Shown: positions 15,090 to 23,963, numbered from the stretch's first letter. The stretch: DNA of 64,000 nucleotides from Hyalangium gracile (GCF_020103725.1 NZ_JAHXBG010000008.1:1-64000), one strand, 5' to 3'. Program-made: numbers and translations. The notes: generated by a model not told the origin, from the letters alone.

Positions 15090-16276
15090 AGCCCGCGCTC
15101 CTGTGCCTGCTGCTCGCCCTGCTGCCGACCGTCGTCGGCGCGGAGGAGTCGCCGCTCTCGGACGCCCAGAAGGCGCAGATGGAGGCCCTGCGCGCGGAGA
15201 TCGCGGCCCAGATCCAGCTCCAGGCCTACGATCTGCTCGACGAGCTGGTCTTCGGCTGGACCGAGCAGCCCGTGTTCGCGCTGGAGACACCGGTGGTGCT
15301 CGCGGACGTCAGCGTGCCCGTTGGCTTCGGCAGCGGGATGCGGGCCCTCATCGAGAACCACTTCGCGTCCCTCATCGTGAACCACCCGAACACCCGGGTG
15401 GCGCTCACGCACTGCCCGCAGTGCACCTCCGTGGTCGTGCACTCCGGCGCGAAGGGCACCATCCTGGCGCGCGGGGTGGACGAGCCGGAGGCCCTGTCCA
15501 AGGCGGGGACCCTCTCGGGGGGCCGTCACGCCCTCTTCCTCGACTTCGAGATCGAGGGCGCCGCGCTGGTGCTGCGCGCGCGCATCACCAGCCTCGAGCC
15601 GGAGCTGCCCATCATCTATGCGAAGACGCTCTCCACCTCGACCTCCTCGCCGGCCCTGCTGCGCAGTGGAGACCGTCTGAAGAGCGCCTCGGAGGCGCGT
15701 CGCGAGTATGTCGATGCGCTGCAGGGACGAAGCCTGTACCTGATCCCCATCCGGATCGGCGTACGCACCTACGCCTCGAGCTCATCGGCTCCCGTGAGGG
15801 TGACGCCCTTTCCCTGGCTCCAGCTGGGCGTCGAGGGTTCGCTCACGCAGGCGCGCTCATGGCTGGGGAGCTTCTCGGTGGGGTTCAGCTGGGCGCCTGA
15901 GCTGCACACCGGCTGGCTGGCACAGGGGCGCCTCTCCCGGCTGATCTCGGGCTCGGCGAGCTCGTTGACGGGGCCGGATCTCTACGCGTTCGTCGGCGGG
16001 TCGGTGATCTCCATCCATGGCAACAACGCGCTCACCTTCCAGGATCAGATCCCGGATCTGAATGCGGTCCTGCAGCAGATCACGGGCCGGCAGCCGCAGG
16101 CGACGTTTGGCGCCTTCCAGCTGGGGCTCGAGCTGCGCCTCAAGAACCGGATCGGCGCCGGGTTCTACCTGGAGTCGCTGCCGGGGATGGGCAGTGCCCC
16201 CGCCATCGGCGAGTACCTGGATCTGGGCCTCATCAGCTTCCACTCCCTGGGCGTGGAGGTGTCGTTTTGCTTCTAG
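15077..16276 (+). CDS. Probable outer-membrane beta-barrel protein with periplasmic CxxC domain
   Basis: 399 residues from ATG 15077, inside the end of the previous gene. A signal peptide (1-22, ending VVGA/EE) precedes a periplasmic domain with THCPQCTSVVVHSGAKG (CxxC) and an alpha/beta pattern. The last 170 residues are alternating amphipathic strands (VGVRTYASSSSAPVRVTPF; LGVEGSLTQ; GSFSVGFSWAP) ending in ...SFCF, an aromatic C-terminus as in barrel proteins recognised by Bam. The next gene encodes a protein of similar plan with its own CxxC, so the pair may form a hetero-oligomeric outer-membrane part. The family is not recognised; analogy to flagellar H-ring FlgO/FlgT-like proteins is only a guess. 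Confidence 0.7.
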   Translation: MAPVKPALLCLLLALLPTVVGAEESPLSDAQKAQMEALRAEIAAQIQLQAYDLLDELVFGWTEQPVFALETPVVLADVSVPVGFGSGMRALIENHFASLIVNHPNTRVALTHCPQCTSVVVHSGAKGTILARGVDEPEALSKAGTLSGGRHALFLDFEIEGAALVLRARITSLEPELPIIYAKTLSTSTSSPALLRSGDRLKSASEARREYVDALQGRSLYLIPIRIGVRTYASSSSAPVRVTPFPWLQLGVEGSLTQARSWLGSFSVGFSWAPELHTGWLAQGRLSRLISGSASSLTGPDLYAFVGGSVISIHGNNALTFQDQIPDLNAVLQQITGRQPQATFGAFQLGLELRLKNRIGAGFYLESLPGMGSAPAIGEYLDLGLISFHSLGVEVSFCF

Positions 16277-17229
16277 CGCGCCTCGCCCTGCTCGCCGCGT
16301 TGCTCCCCACGGTGGCCCTCGCCCAGCGCGAGGCGAGCCGCGAGGCGCTCTCACGCCTCGAGGAGACCCTGGCCATGCGGCTGGAGGACGGGGGCGTCGG
16401 GACCAAGGATCTCCTGCCGGCGATGGTCGTCAGCGTCAACCCGGCGTTCGAGGAGACGCGCACCTGGTACCCGACCGAGGCGCTGGGGACGTTGGTGCGC
16501 GTCTTCGGCGCCGCGGGGCTCCGCTCCTGCGAGGCCTGCATGGCGCCTCGCACCTATGTCCAGGAGGGCGTGGTCGAGCAGGTCTCCACGAACCTGGGTG
16601 CCGCGGAGATCGCCCGCCTGGATGAAGCGAACCGAGGCACCTCGGCGCCCGCGCGGACCGCTATCTGGCTCGATGAGACCGCCCAGGGCGTGTCGCTACG
16701 AATCATCGATCTGCGCAACAGCCGCATCCTGCTCGCGGAGAACTTCGACGCGGCGATGATCGGCCAGGCGCGTACCCGTCGGAACCTCTCGCTCGTCCGG
16801 GAGCTCGACCGGCGGTCCCGAGGCGACAGCATCACGCACGCCTTCTTCGACGTGACGGTGTACCCCGGGCAGCACGTCTCCCTCGACTGGGTGGAGCAGT
16901 GGGGTGACACCAACGCCAACCTCTCCGGGTTCTCGCTGTCCCTCTTCGATCCGGTGCTGGGCGTGGGGGGCTCCTACTACCGCGTCATTCCGAGCGCCTT
17001 CAACATCTCGGTGGGCGGCAAGCTGCTGATGAGCCTGCCCACTGGCCTGATTCGCGGCATCAGCGGCGAGGACGTGGATGTCATCGACCCGCTGCTCACG
17101 GCGGTCTTCATGGTCCGCGTGCCCATCGCCAGGTCCAACTACGGCATCACCTTCTCCGCCTCCACCAGTGGACGGGTGGGGGTCGGCTTCTCCCTCATGA
17201 ACGTCTCGCTGCTGCCCTTCCTGCCATGA
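16267..17229 (+). CDS. Second CxxC/beta-rich outer-membrane-like protein (partner of the preceding gene)
   Basis: 320 residues from TTG 16267 (overlap 10 bp), giving a good signal peptide LLARLALLAALLPTVALAQ. It repeats the plan of the upstream protein: an N-terminal helix (EALSRLEETLAMRLEDG), a domain with RSCEACMAPRTYVQEG at the matching position, and a C-terminal beta-rich region (GFSLSLFDPVLGVGGSYYR; ITFSASTSGRVGVGFSLM) ending LLPFLP. An origin of the pair by duplication and divergence is plausible. It probably sits in or at the outer membrane. Confidence 0.7.
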   Translation: MLLARLALLAALLPTVALAQREASREALSRLEETLAMRLEDGGVGTKDLLPAMVVSVNPAFEETRTWYPTEALGTLVRVFGAAGLRSCEACMAPRTYVQEGVVEQVSTNLGAAEIARLDEANRGTSAPARTAIWLDETAQGVSLRIIDLRNSRILLAENFDAAMIGQARTRRNLSLVRELDRRSRGDSITHAFFDVTVYPGQHVSLDWVEQWGDTNANLSGFSLSLFDPVLGVGGSYYRVIPSAFNISVGGKLLMSLPTGLIRGISGEDVDVIDPLLTAVFMVRVPIARSNYGITFSASTSGRVGVGFSLMNVSLLPFLP

Positions 17230-17861
17230 GTCGACTCCTCGTCCTCATCCTCAGCCTTCCACTCCTCGCGGCCTGCTCGGCGCGCAACTACACCTACTAC
17301 CTCATCGAGCCCGCGCCCCAGAAACACCCGGCGCTCCAGGAGGAGGGGACGCTGACGCGGCCGCTCGGCTTCGGCTCCACCACGGTGATGAAGGTCCGGT
17401 GGAACGACGGCAACATCATCACCGAGGTGGATGTGCCGGTGCTGTCCACGGGACAGCGCGTCGTCATCGAGCATGGGGCCGGCAGCCCCGAGGTGAAGAC
17501 CATCCCCGCGTCGCGGGTGGTGCCTCCGCCGCCGACCCAGGCGGACTCCGCGCTCATCGAGGCCTATCGCGCCCGGGGGCTGCGCATCGATGAAGGCGCT
17601 CCCGAGGTGAGCATCACCCGTGCTCGCACCCTCATGCAGCAGGCGGTCAAGGAGGGCAACTACCACCTGGCGCTCGAGTGGTGCGAGGCGGTGCTGCAGC
17701 GCTACAAGTCCCATCCGGAGTTCCTGCGCGCCAAGGCCTCGCTGCTCCTGATGATGGGGGAGCGCGACAAGGCCATCGAGATCTACGAGCAGGTCGAAGC
17801 GATCGAGAGCGATCCGGAAGTCCGCAAGAAGCTGGAAGAGCTCCAGCGCCAACGAAAGTAG
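17226..17861 (+). CDS. TPR-containing lipoprotein
   Basis: 211 residues with lipobox LLAACS near residue 17. An N-terminal beta-rich region (NYTYYLIEPAPQKHPALQ; VMKVRWNDGNIITEV) is followed by a C-terminal tetratricopeptide pair (ARTLMQQAVKEGNYHLALEW; ASLLLMMGERDKAIEIYEQ). It overlaps the upstream gene by 4 bp and ends 9 bp before the MotA-like gene. Lipoprotein TPR adaptors commonly assemble multiprotein envelope machines, such as PilF/Tgl-type pilotins; here it may assist the outer-membrane pair. That role is inferred. Confidence 0.75.
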   Translation: MSRLLVLILSLPLLAACSARNYTYYLIEPAPQKHPALQEEGTLTRPLGFGSTTVMKVRWNDGNIITEVDVPVLSTGQRVVIEHGAGSPEVKTIPASRVVPPPPTQADSALIEAYRARGLRIDEGAPEVSITRARTLMQQAVKEGNYHLALEWCEAVLQRYKSHPEFLRAKASLLLMMGERDKAIEIYEQVEAIESDPEVRKKLEELQRQRK

Positions 17862-17870
17862 GAGTCGAAC

Positions 17871-18608
17871 GTGCAGATCATTGGCCTCGTTCTTCTGGGA
17901 TTCATCGTCTGGTTCGGGTTCAAGGACCGTGGAAACGCGCAGGTCATCTCCGCGTTCGACGCCCACGCCCTCGTCATGGTGGTGGTGGGCTCGTTCTCGG
18001 CGGTGCTAGTGGGCTCCAGCCGCACGAACGCGCTGCGCACGCTCCTCTGCCTGCGAGAGCTCATCCCTGGCCTGCAGACCTTCGGCAAGCAGACCTCCGC
18101 GATGGAGCTCGAGCGGGAGCAGTTCTGCACGCTGTGGCGAGAGGGCAAGCGCGGCCAGGCGCTCGCGCTGGCCGAGAAGAGCCGCTTCGATGCCATCAAG
18201 CAGCTGGTCGATCTCATCCTGAACCGCGCGCCCGAGGTCGCCAGCTCCAAGGAGTTCCTCGAGCTGCGGCACGAGGAGATCAGCCGCTGGCAGCCGGCGA
18301 TCCACAACTGGGAGATGCTCTCCAAGCTGGGGCCGGCGTTCGGGATGGTGGGCACCATCACCGGCATGATCCAGCTGTTCCGCAGCATGAGCGCGGACAA
18401 CCTCAACATCGGCGCCGCGATGTCCCTGGCCCTGCTCGCCACGCTCTACGGAGTGGCCTTCGGCGCTGGCATCGCGGGGCCCATCGGACACCTGCTCAAT
18501 GGCCTGCTCGATGAGCGGCTGGGGTTCCTGGAGCGGTGCGAGAAGAGCGCGAACGAGCTCATTGCGCGCGGCGGAGGCTTGTCGCGGGCGGAGTCGAGGG
18601 CGGGGTAG
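17871..18608 (+). CDS. MotA/TolQ/ExbB-type proton-channel protein
   Basis: 245 residues. Four membrane segments: about 1-17 (IIGLVLLGFIVWFGF), 30-50 (ALVMVVVGSFSAVLVGS), 152-175 (KLGPAFGMVGTITGMIQLF) and 185-212 (AAMSLALLATLYGVAFGAG). The last two carry the conserved MotA/ExbB pattern PxxGxxGTxxGM and ALxATLYG. A cytoplasmic loop of about 100 residues separates TM2 and TM3, as in MotA rather than the shorter TolQ layout. It should form the pentameric sleeve around the MotB-like helix encoded 3 bp downstream and convert ion flow into movement. No flagellar genes are nearby. Confidence 0.88.
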   Translation: MQIIGLVLLGFIVWFGFKDRGNAQVISAFDAHALVMVVVGSFSAVLVGSSRTNALRTLLCLRELIPGLQTFGKQTSAMELEREQFCTLWREGKRGQALALAEKSRFDAIKQLVDLILNRAPEVASSKEFLELRHEEISRWQPAIHNWEMLSKLGPAFGMVGTITGMIQLFRSMSADNLNIGAAMSLALLATLYGVAFGAGIAGPIGHLLNGLLDERLGFLERCEKSANELIARGGGLSRAESRAG

Positions 18609-18611
18609 ACC

Positions 18612-19238
18612 ATGCAACGGCGCCGGAACGGAGGCGAGGAGAGCTGGCTGCTCAGCTACGCCGACCTGATCACCAACCTGCTGCTCTTCTTCGTGGTGCT
18701 GCTCACCGCGGCCAACCTCAGCAAGGGCAAGATGCAGCAGATCGTCAAGAGCATCTCCGGGAGCGAGAGCCCTACGAGCCTCGAGTCCATTCGCAAGGAG
18801 ATCGACGCGCAGATCGCCCAGAAGCAGATGCAGGAGCTGGTCCGCACGAACGTCACCGACGACGGTCTCGAGCTCTCGCTCAACTCGGGGCTCGTCTTCG
18901 ACTCGGGCAAGGCGCAGATCCGTCCCGAGCTCGAGCAGACCGTCACCTCGATGCTGCAGGTGCTCGCGCCCTACTCGATGAAGTACTCCTTCGCGGTCGA
19001 GGGACACACGGACTCGACCCCCATCGTGAGCGGCGGACCGTTCGCCACGAACTGGGAGCTCTCCAGCGCGCGCGCCATCGTGGTGAGGCAGCGGCTCGAG
19101 GCCGCTGGGCTCTCGCGCTCGCGCATTCGCGTCGAGGGCTACGCCGATACCAAGCCGCTCCCCGAGGAAGAGCTCACGGGGCTCAGCCCCCAGGAGCGTC
19201 TGGCCCGGCACCGTCGTGTGGTCGTGAGGATCTACTGA
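18612..19238 (+). CDS. MotB-like protein with OmpA/peptidoglycan-binding domain
   Basis: 208 residues. A single N-terminal membrane helix (about 12-34) in the context WLLSYADLITNLLLFFVVLL has Asp18 in the position of the essential proton-binding Asp of MotB (consensus YADxxT). A linker follows, then an OmpA-like domain (about 80-208) with GLVFDSGKAQIRPE, VEGHTDSTPI, NWELSSARA and VEGYADTKPL, which anchors to peptidoglycan. The order MotA-MotB with 3-bp spacing is standard for stators. The stop overlaps the next ATG (TGATG at 19236-19240), coupling it to the FliG-like protein. Confidence 0.9.
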   Translation: MQRRRNGGEESWLLSYADLITNLLLFFVVLLTAANLSKGKMQQIVKSISGSESPTSLESIRKEIDAQIAQKQMQELVRTNVTDDGLELSLNSGLVFDSGKAQIRPELEQTVTSMLQVLAPYSMKYSFAVEGHTDSTPIVSGGPFATNWELSSARAIVVRQRLEAAGLSRSRIRVEGYADTKPLPEEELTGLSPQERLARHRRVVVRIY

Positions 19239-21079
19239 TGAGAAGCCTCGTTCTCTGCCTGCTCCTCGCGCTGTCGTCCAGCGCCCTGGCCCAGGAGAGC
19301 ACCGTCCCGGTGCCCCAGAAGCACATCCCATCCCCCGTGCTCCTGGAGCTGCGGGCCCTCGAGCGTCAGTTCGACTCGGCGCTGCTGCGCGACTGCGCCC
19401 CCGAGCGCTGCGTCTCCAAGGGGTGCGTCTACCGAGACCACGTGGTGGTGGACATGCCGCGCTCGTCCTCGCTGCCGGGCATCGGCCAGACCGAGGGCCC
19501 CGGCAGCGTCCCGGCGCAGGAGTACCTCACGGAGGCCTCCTGTGACTTCGCGCACGAGAAGTCCGTCTCCTCGCGGGATGTCCAGGGGCTCGTCCGGCGG
19601 CTCGAGCAGCGCCTGTCGAAGGGGTGGCTCAAGGTGACCGTGGGCCGTCAGGTCCTGGAGCCGATCTCCGCGTCGCTGAGCGAGCCCCCCGCCCCCAAGC
19701 CGGAGCCGGTGCCTCCGCCCCGTGAGGAGGCTCCTCCCCCCGCCCCCGTCGCCCCCGCGCCGCCCGCCCAGTGGGAGGCGGGTGTGGCGCTCCGCGAGCT
19801 GTGGGTGAGCCTGTTGCCACACTTCTCGTGGATGATCGCCCTGATCCTCGGCACCCTGGCCGCGCTGATCATCATCTGGGCGCTTCGCCGCCTCGGGAAG
19901 GAGTCGCTCGAGGAGAAGGCGATGCTGGCGCAGCTGGCGGCCGGCACGCTCGACAAGTCGGCGGCACCAGCGGAGGCCGTGGCCGTGGGCTCCGTGGGTG
20001 GAGCCCCGGGGACGGCCAGCCCGCCCGCGGAGGATGCGGCGTTCGTCGCCGAGCAGCGGCGGCTGTGGGCGGGCCGGATGTCGGAGGCCGAGCTGGCGAA
20101 GGAGCAGAGCGTCGCCGTGGCGCTCCTCCGCCAGTGGATGAAGGCGGGAGAGTTCGAGCTGCTCGCCAAGGCGATCTTCCTCTTCGGCGACAAGCTGTCC
20201 GCGGCCTTCTCTTCGGAGGGCGAGCTCGCGATGCGCAAGGTGGGCTTCGCGGAGTACCTGCGACATGTGGACGAGCAGCAGCTGCCCTCGGACACGGAGT
20301 TCTTCCGCAAGCTCAATCACCACGCCATCTCCGCGTCGCTGCTCTCGCAGGCGGATGCGGAGAGCTTCCGGAGCATTCGCGAGGAGTTCGGAAGCGGCGG
20401 CATCGCGCACCTGATCGAGAGCCTGACGCCGCGCCATGCGGCGCTCCTCTTCGCCCTGGCGCCGGCGGACTCCCAGCACGAGGTGGCGCGCACGCTCTCG
20501 CCCGAGCTGCAGCGGAGGATCGCCAGCCAGCTGCTGCTGTCCAACCGCATGTCCCCCGAGGAGCAGAGCTATCTGTTCGAGGCGCTGGACGCCGCGCGGG
20601 CCGGCCGCTCGCTGCCGGCTCCGCCGAGGCCGGCCCAGGACACCATCCGCGACAGGGGACAGGAGTTCGACGCGGCCGGGGCGCTGTCCATCCTCCTGAC
20701 GTACATCGGCGCGGAGGAGCGCCAGTCGCTCCTGACGGGCATGCTCCAGCGCTCGAGCGGCGCCTTCCCGTCCTGGTACCAGGACATCCTGTACCCGGAC
20801 ATGCTCATGAAGCTGCCCCAGGACGTCCAGGCGGACATGCTGCTGGAGGTGGACGTCAAGGGGCTGGCGGGCTGGTCCTCGGTGCAGCAGCCTGCGTGGC
20901 GGGAGAGCTTCATCGGCAGGCTGGCGCCGTCCATGCAGAGCGCCGTCCGCGCCAACATGACGTTCAGCTCCCAGGCGGATCAGTACCGCATGGCTCGGCG
21001 TGGCCAGGACGAGCTGGTGTCGGCGTTGAAGCGGTTGGTGGCGGGGGGCCGGGTCTCGTTCACGGAGATAGTCACCTGA
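19238..21079 (+). CDS. Membrane-anchored FliG-like protein (putative rotor of a non-flagellar motor)
   Basis: 613 residues from ATG 19238. Signal peptide 1-18, a periplasmic segment with paired cysteines (DCAPERCVSKGC), a Pro-rich stretch at 150-176, a membrane helix at about 196-216, then about 390 cytoplasmic residues. Part of the latter matches flagellar FliG: HLIESLTPRHAALLFALAP with SPELQRRIASQLLLSNRMSP (about 391-440) fits the FliG middle-domain repeat. DMLMKLPQDVQADMLLEVD with KGLAG and a final helix DELVSALKRLVAGGRVSFTE (about 521-611) fits FliG-C, including the EVD segment of the torque helix. The layout recalls a FliF-FliG fusion without FliF ring modules. Overlaps MotB by 3 bp. Confidence 0.8.
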   Translation: MRSLVLCLLLALSSSALAQESTVPVPQKHIPSPVLLELRALERQFDSALLRDCAPERCVSKGCVYRDHVVVDMPRSSSLPGIGQTEGPGSVPAQEYLTEASCDFAHEKSVSSRDVQGLVRRLEQRLSKGWLKVTVGRQVLEPISASLSEPPAPKPEPVPPPREEAPPPAPVAPAPPAQWEAGVALRELWVSLLPHFSWMIALILGTLAALIIIWALRRLGKESLEEKAMLAQLAAGTLDKSAAPAEAVAVGSVGGAPGTASPPAEDAAFVAEQRRLWAGRMSEAELAKEQSVAVALLRQWMKAGEFELLAKAIFLFGDKLSAAFSSEGELAMRKVGFAEYLRHVDEQQLPSDTEFFRKLNHHAISASLLSQADAESFRSIREEFGSGGIAHLIESLTPRHAALLFALAPADSQHEVARTLSPELQRRIASQLLLSNRMSPEEQSYLFEALDAARAGRSLPAPPRPAQDTIRDRGQEFDAAGALSILLTYIGAEERQSLLTGMLQRSSGAFPSWYQDILYPDMLMKLPQDVQADMLLEVDVKGLAGWSSVQQPAWRESFIGRLAPSMQSAVRANMTFSSQADQYRMARRGQDELVSALKRLVAGGRVSFTEIVT

Positions 21080-23083
21080 GTGGATGCCATGGCCCGCATA
21101 GGTGTGCTGCTCGCGCTCGTCGCGTGCTCGGCCTGCGAGAAGGTGCCGATCGTCGACATCGAGGCCGGGTTCACGCTCGCGGATGCGGCGTGGTACTCGG
21201 AGGAGCAGACGCTCTTCATCTTCTATCGAGTCCAGGCCGAGCAGGGCATCGGGCTCGAGAGCCAGATCGAGATCTCCTACCGCACGGACGATGGTGAGGT
21301 TCCCTGGACGCCCATCACCGAGCTCACGCCGGTGCACACCCATGTGCCCGTGGACTGTGGGAACAAGGGCCGCTGTGGCAGCACCAGCCTCCAGGTCGCG
21401 CGTGCGCCCCGGAATGTCGGAGTGCGCCTGCGCTACCACAGTGATGGAGAGGTGACCCTGCCTGCCTCGGTGAAGCTCAACCTCGTTGGCGCGGGGCCGG
21501 CCCACTCCCACCGCAGCCTGGTCGTCTACGGCGTCTTCGACGAGGCCAACACCCATGTGCAGTGGCGTGCCCGCCACCAGTTCCCGACCCTTCGCAATGA
21601 GGAGGTGCAGGAGCTGGGGCTGCGCCGCACCTTCAGCGTCGGCGATTCGCGGTACGGCCACTTCGAGCAGGCGTTCGAGGTGAGCCCCTACGGCTACGCG
21701 GCCACCCCCGCGTGCCCTGGAGCGCTGACTCCGCTGGCATGGTCTCCGGTGGAGACGTTGGAGCGAGCGGTGCCCCAGGCAGAGGAGCTGCCGGCGGCGG
21801 CTTCGGCGGCGTCCATCGTCTGTGCCAGCTCGACGGTGACGGACGCGAAGGGCACCTTCCAGGCGGTGGCGCTGGCACGGAAGAACCCGGAGGTGCGCTC
21901 CGCCTTCCCGTCCTTGCGCAACCCCATCCGCCCCAACACCGTCCTGGGCTTTTTGCTGAAGCCCTGTGCGCGGTCGATCTCCGACCAACATCGGGCGATG
22001 CAGGTCCAGCGGCTCCAGCTCGCGAACTCCCCGGAGATCTGCATCGACAACTGGCGCGCTCCGGGCTTCGCGAACCAGCTCGCCGCCCGCTTCCGCGAGC
22101 GGATCGACGAGGTGCGTGCTCAGGGAAAGGACATGGTGCTCTCCTTGTCCCTGCACCACGACGATACGAGCGGGCAGCTCGCGGCCGTCCTCGAGGATGC
22201 GCTGGAGCAGGTCCTCCCCTTCGAGCGTGACAAGAGCACCCCCCGAGTCAGTGGGGCCTTCGTGTTCGACAGCTTCGGCTATGAGCTCGTGAGCTCGGAG
22301 CTCAAGCACCTCGTGCTCTGGTGCCCCGCGTCGCTGGGGGATGATCTCGACGAGCTCCCATCGGCGGCCCAGCGCTCGTGCCCCTTGCTGCCGGACACCC
22401 CCGACCTGAAGCTCGGGCCCTTCCGCTTCTCGAACCTGCCCATTCTTCCTACCCGCGCGCAGTACTTGAAGTTCATCGACAAGTACTCCGACGGTCAGGC
22501 AGGCCGGATGCGCGAGCTGCTCTTCCTGGCGCCCGAGCGGACTCCGCTCTCGCAGAACGCCCAGGTCGGGGAGTTTGGGGTCGCCACCTTCTTCAACAAT
22601 GAGATCCTCACGGCGGCTCCGAGCGACGCGTTCTCCTATTGCCAGCCCGAGGATCCGCGCGCGTCCGCGGTGATCTTCCGCACCTCCTTGGATCCCAATC
22701 CCCTGCCGCTGGAGATCCTGCCCGAGCTTCACGAGCAGCTTCCGCAGTCAGCCTACGCGCTGGGGCTGTTCTGGGACTTCCCCTTCCTCCTGCGTGCCGA
22801 GTACGAAGTCATCGTCGCCGGGGCGGCCAGCGCGTTCTCGCTCACGGTGCCGTTCGGCATCTCGAGCTCGGACCAGGCGTATTACGGCACCGACCTGTGG
22901 GAGGGTGGAGAGTTCCCGCTCAGCACGACGCTCTTGCAGTGCACCCGCTTCTGCGACCACCCGACCTTCGACTCCGCCGGGGTCTACAATGTCGGCGCGA
23001 GCTTCCGCGGGAGCTACCGGAAGCAGTGCTATCGACCGCGCTACCCGGTTGCCGGCGCAGGAGGCTTCCCGCTTGATCCGTAG
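21080..23083 (+). CDS. Large lipoprotein of the envelope complex
   Basis: 667 residues from GTG 21080 (alternative ATG 21089). A lipobox-like LVACSAC lies in the first 20 residues, so the protein is probably lipidated. The N-terminal region (about 20-170) is beta-sandwich-like (FTLADAAWYSEEQTLFIFY; IEISYRTDDGEVPWTPI), and the middle holds MVLSLSLHHDDTSGQLAAVL and RDKSTPRVSGAFVFDSFGYE. The C-terminus is beta-rich with several cysteines (LLQCTRFCDH; KQCYRPRYPV). No known family is recognised. Its start follows the FliG-like stop without a gap and its end overlaps the next gene by 11 bp. Confidence 0.72.
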   Translation: MDAMARIGVLLALVACSACEKVPIVDIEAGFTLADAAWYSEEQTLFIFYRVQAEQGIGLESQIEISYRTDDGEVPWTPITELTPVHTHVPVDCGNKGRCGSTSLQVARAPRNVGVRLRYHSDGEVTLPASVKLNLVGAGPAHSHRSLVVYGVFDEANTHVQWRARHQFPTLRNEEVQELGLRRTFSVGDSRYGHFEQAFEVSPYGYAATPACPGALTPLAWSPVETLERAVPQAEELPAAASAASIVCASSTVTDAKGTFQAVALARKNPEVRSAFPSLRNPIRPNTVLGFLLKPCARSISDQHRAMQVQRLQLANSPEICIDNWRAPGFANQLAARFRERIDEVRAQGKDMVLSLSLHHDDTSGQLAAVLEDALEQVLPFERDKSTPRVSGAFVFDSFGYELVSSELKHLVLWCPASLGDDLDELPSAAQRSCPLLPDTPDLKLGPFRFSNLPILPTRAQYLKFIDKYSDGQAGRMRELLFLAPERTPLSQNAQVGEFGVATFFNNEILTAAPSDAFSYCQPEDPRASAVIFRTSLDPNPLPLEILPELHEQLPQSAYALGLFWDFPFLLRAEYEVIVAGAASAFSLTVPFGISSSDQAYYGTDLWEGGEFPLSTTLLQCTRFCDHPTFDSAGVYNVGASFRGSYRKQCYRPRYPVAGAGGFPLDP

Positions 23084-23963
23084 CGCGCTCCTCATCGCCG
23101 TCCTGGGGCTGTCGTCGGCGACTCTGGCCGCCGAGGAGCCTCCTCCTGCCTCCGCCGAGCCTGCTCGCGGCGAGGCTGGAGCGTCGCCAGACTCGGACAC
23201 GCCCCAGCAGCCCGAGCAGCCCGAGCAGCCGAAGAAGGAAGAGCCTGCTCCCGAAGTGGCCGAGGAGGACGAGTCTCTCGAGCGTCATCGCACGCCCTTC
23301 GAGGTGCTCAATGAGCGGATGATTGGCGTTGCCTCTCGCTCCGTGCGCTTCGACTGGCGCAAGAGGACGGTAGGCGTCGGACTGATTGGCAGCCAGCTCC
23401 TCGAGTACAACAACTTCAGCACCACGCGGTTCGGAGCGCTCGTCCGCAAGCCGCTGGGCAGCTTCATGGGGGAGCTCGCCATCACCCGGGTCGTGACCTG
23501 GGGGAGCAGGAGCACCGAGAAGCTGGCGCTGACTCCGTATCGCCAGTCCGGGCGCCCCAGTCGATTCGAGCTGGACGTCAACGTCGGCTATCCCCTGGCG
23601 GAGGGGGTGGCGACGTCGCGACCCGGGTTCTTCCCCGCGACCGAGCTCGTGTTCTCCGCGAGCGCGGGTTTCCGGTATGCGTTCTACCCGGGGGCGCTCT
23701 CGGGCGCGAGCTTCGGCCAGGTCGCCAGGTCCGTCATCGCTCCGCGGCTGTCGCAGAAGGAGGTGGAGAATCTCGAGCGCAAGCTGCCACCCGGCATGCA
23801 GCTCGATGAAGCGCGTTACAACCTGCTCACGGGCCTCAACCTGGACATCTACTTCCAGAGCGGGGGCTTTCTCACGCCACGCGCCATGATCGCGCTGCCC
23901 ATCACGGGAACCGAGCTGGGCTTGTGGTGGGAGCTGACGTTCAGCGCCGGGTGGATGTTCTGA
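23073..23963 (+). CDS. Probable outer-membrane beta-barrel protein with Pro/Glu-rich N-terminus
   Basis: 296 residues from TTG 23073 inside the previous gene, giving a clear signal peptide (IRSALLIAVLGLSSATLA/AEE). A low-complexity Pro/Glu/Gln segment (about 22-65) is followed by about 225 residues of alternating strands (VRFDWRKRTVGVGLIG; MGELAITRVVTWGSR; ELVFSASAGFRYAFYPG) ending in ELTFSAGWMF, an aromatic terminus typical of barrels. The stop and the next ATG overlap (TGATG at 23961-23965). The protein could be the outer-membrane port or tether of the complex. Confidence 0.7.
   Translation: MIRSALLIAVLGLSSATLAAEEPPPASAEPARGEAGASPDSDTPQQPEQPEQPKKEEPAPEVAEEDESLERHRTPFEVLNERMIGVASRSVRFDWRKRTVGVGLIGSQLLEYNNFSTTRFGALVRKPLGSFMGELAITRVVTWGSRSTEKLALTPYRQSGRPSRFELDVNVGYPLAEGVATSRPGFFPATELVFSASAGFRYAFYPGALSGASFGQVARSVIAPRLSQKEVENLERKLPPGMQLDEARYNLLTGLNLDIYFQSGGFLTPRAMIALPITGTELGLWWELTFSAGWMF

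Noticed and set aside
19232-22732. A 1166-codon minus-strand frame opposite the FliG-like and lipoprotein genes
   Set aside because: Typical high-GC antisense shadow, with no recognisable domain; the + strand genes have signal peptides, overlaps and family features.
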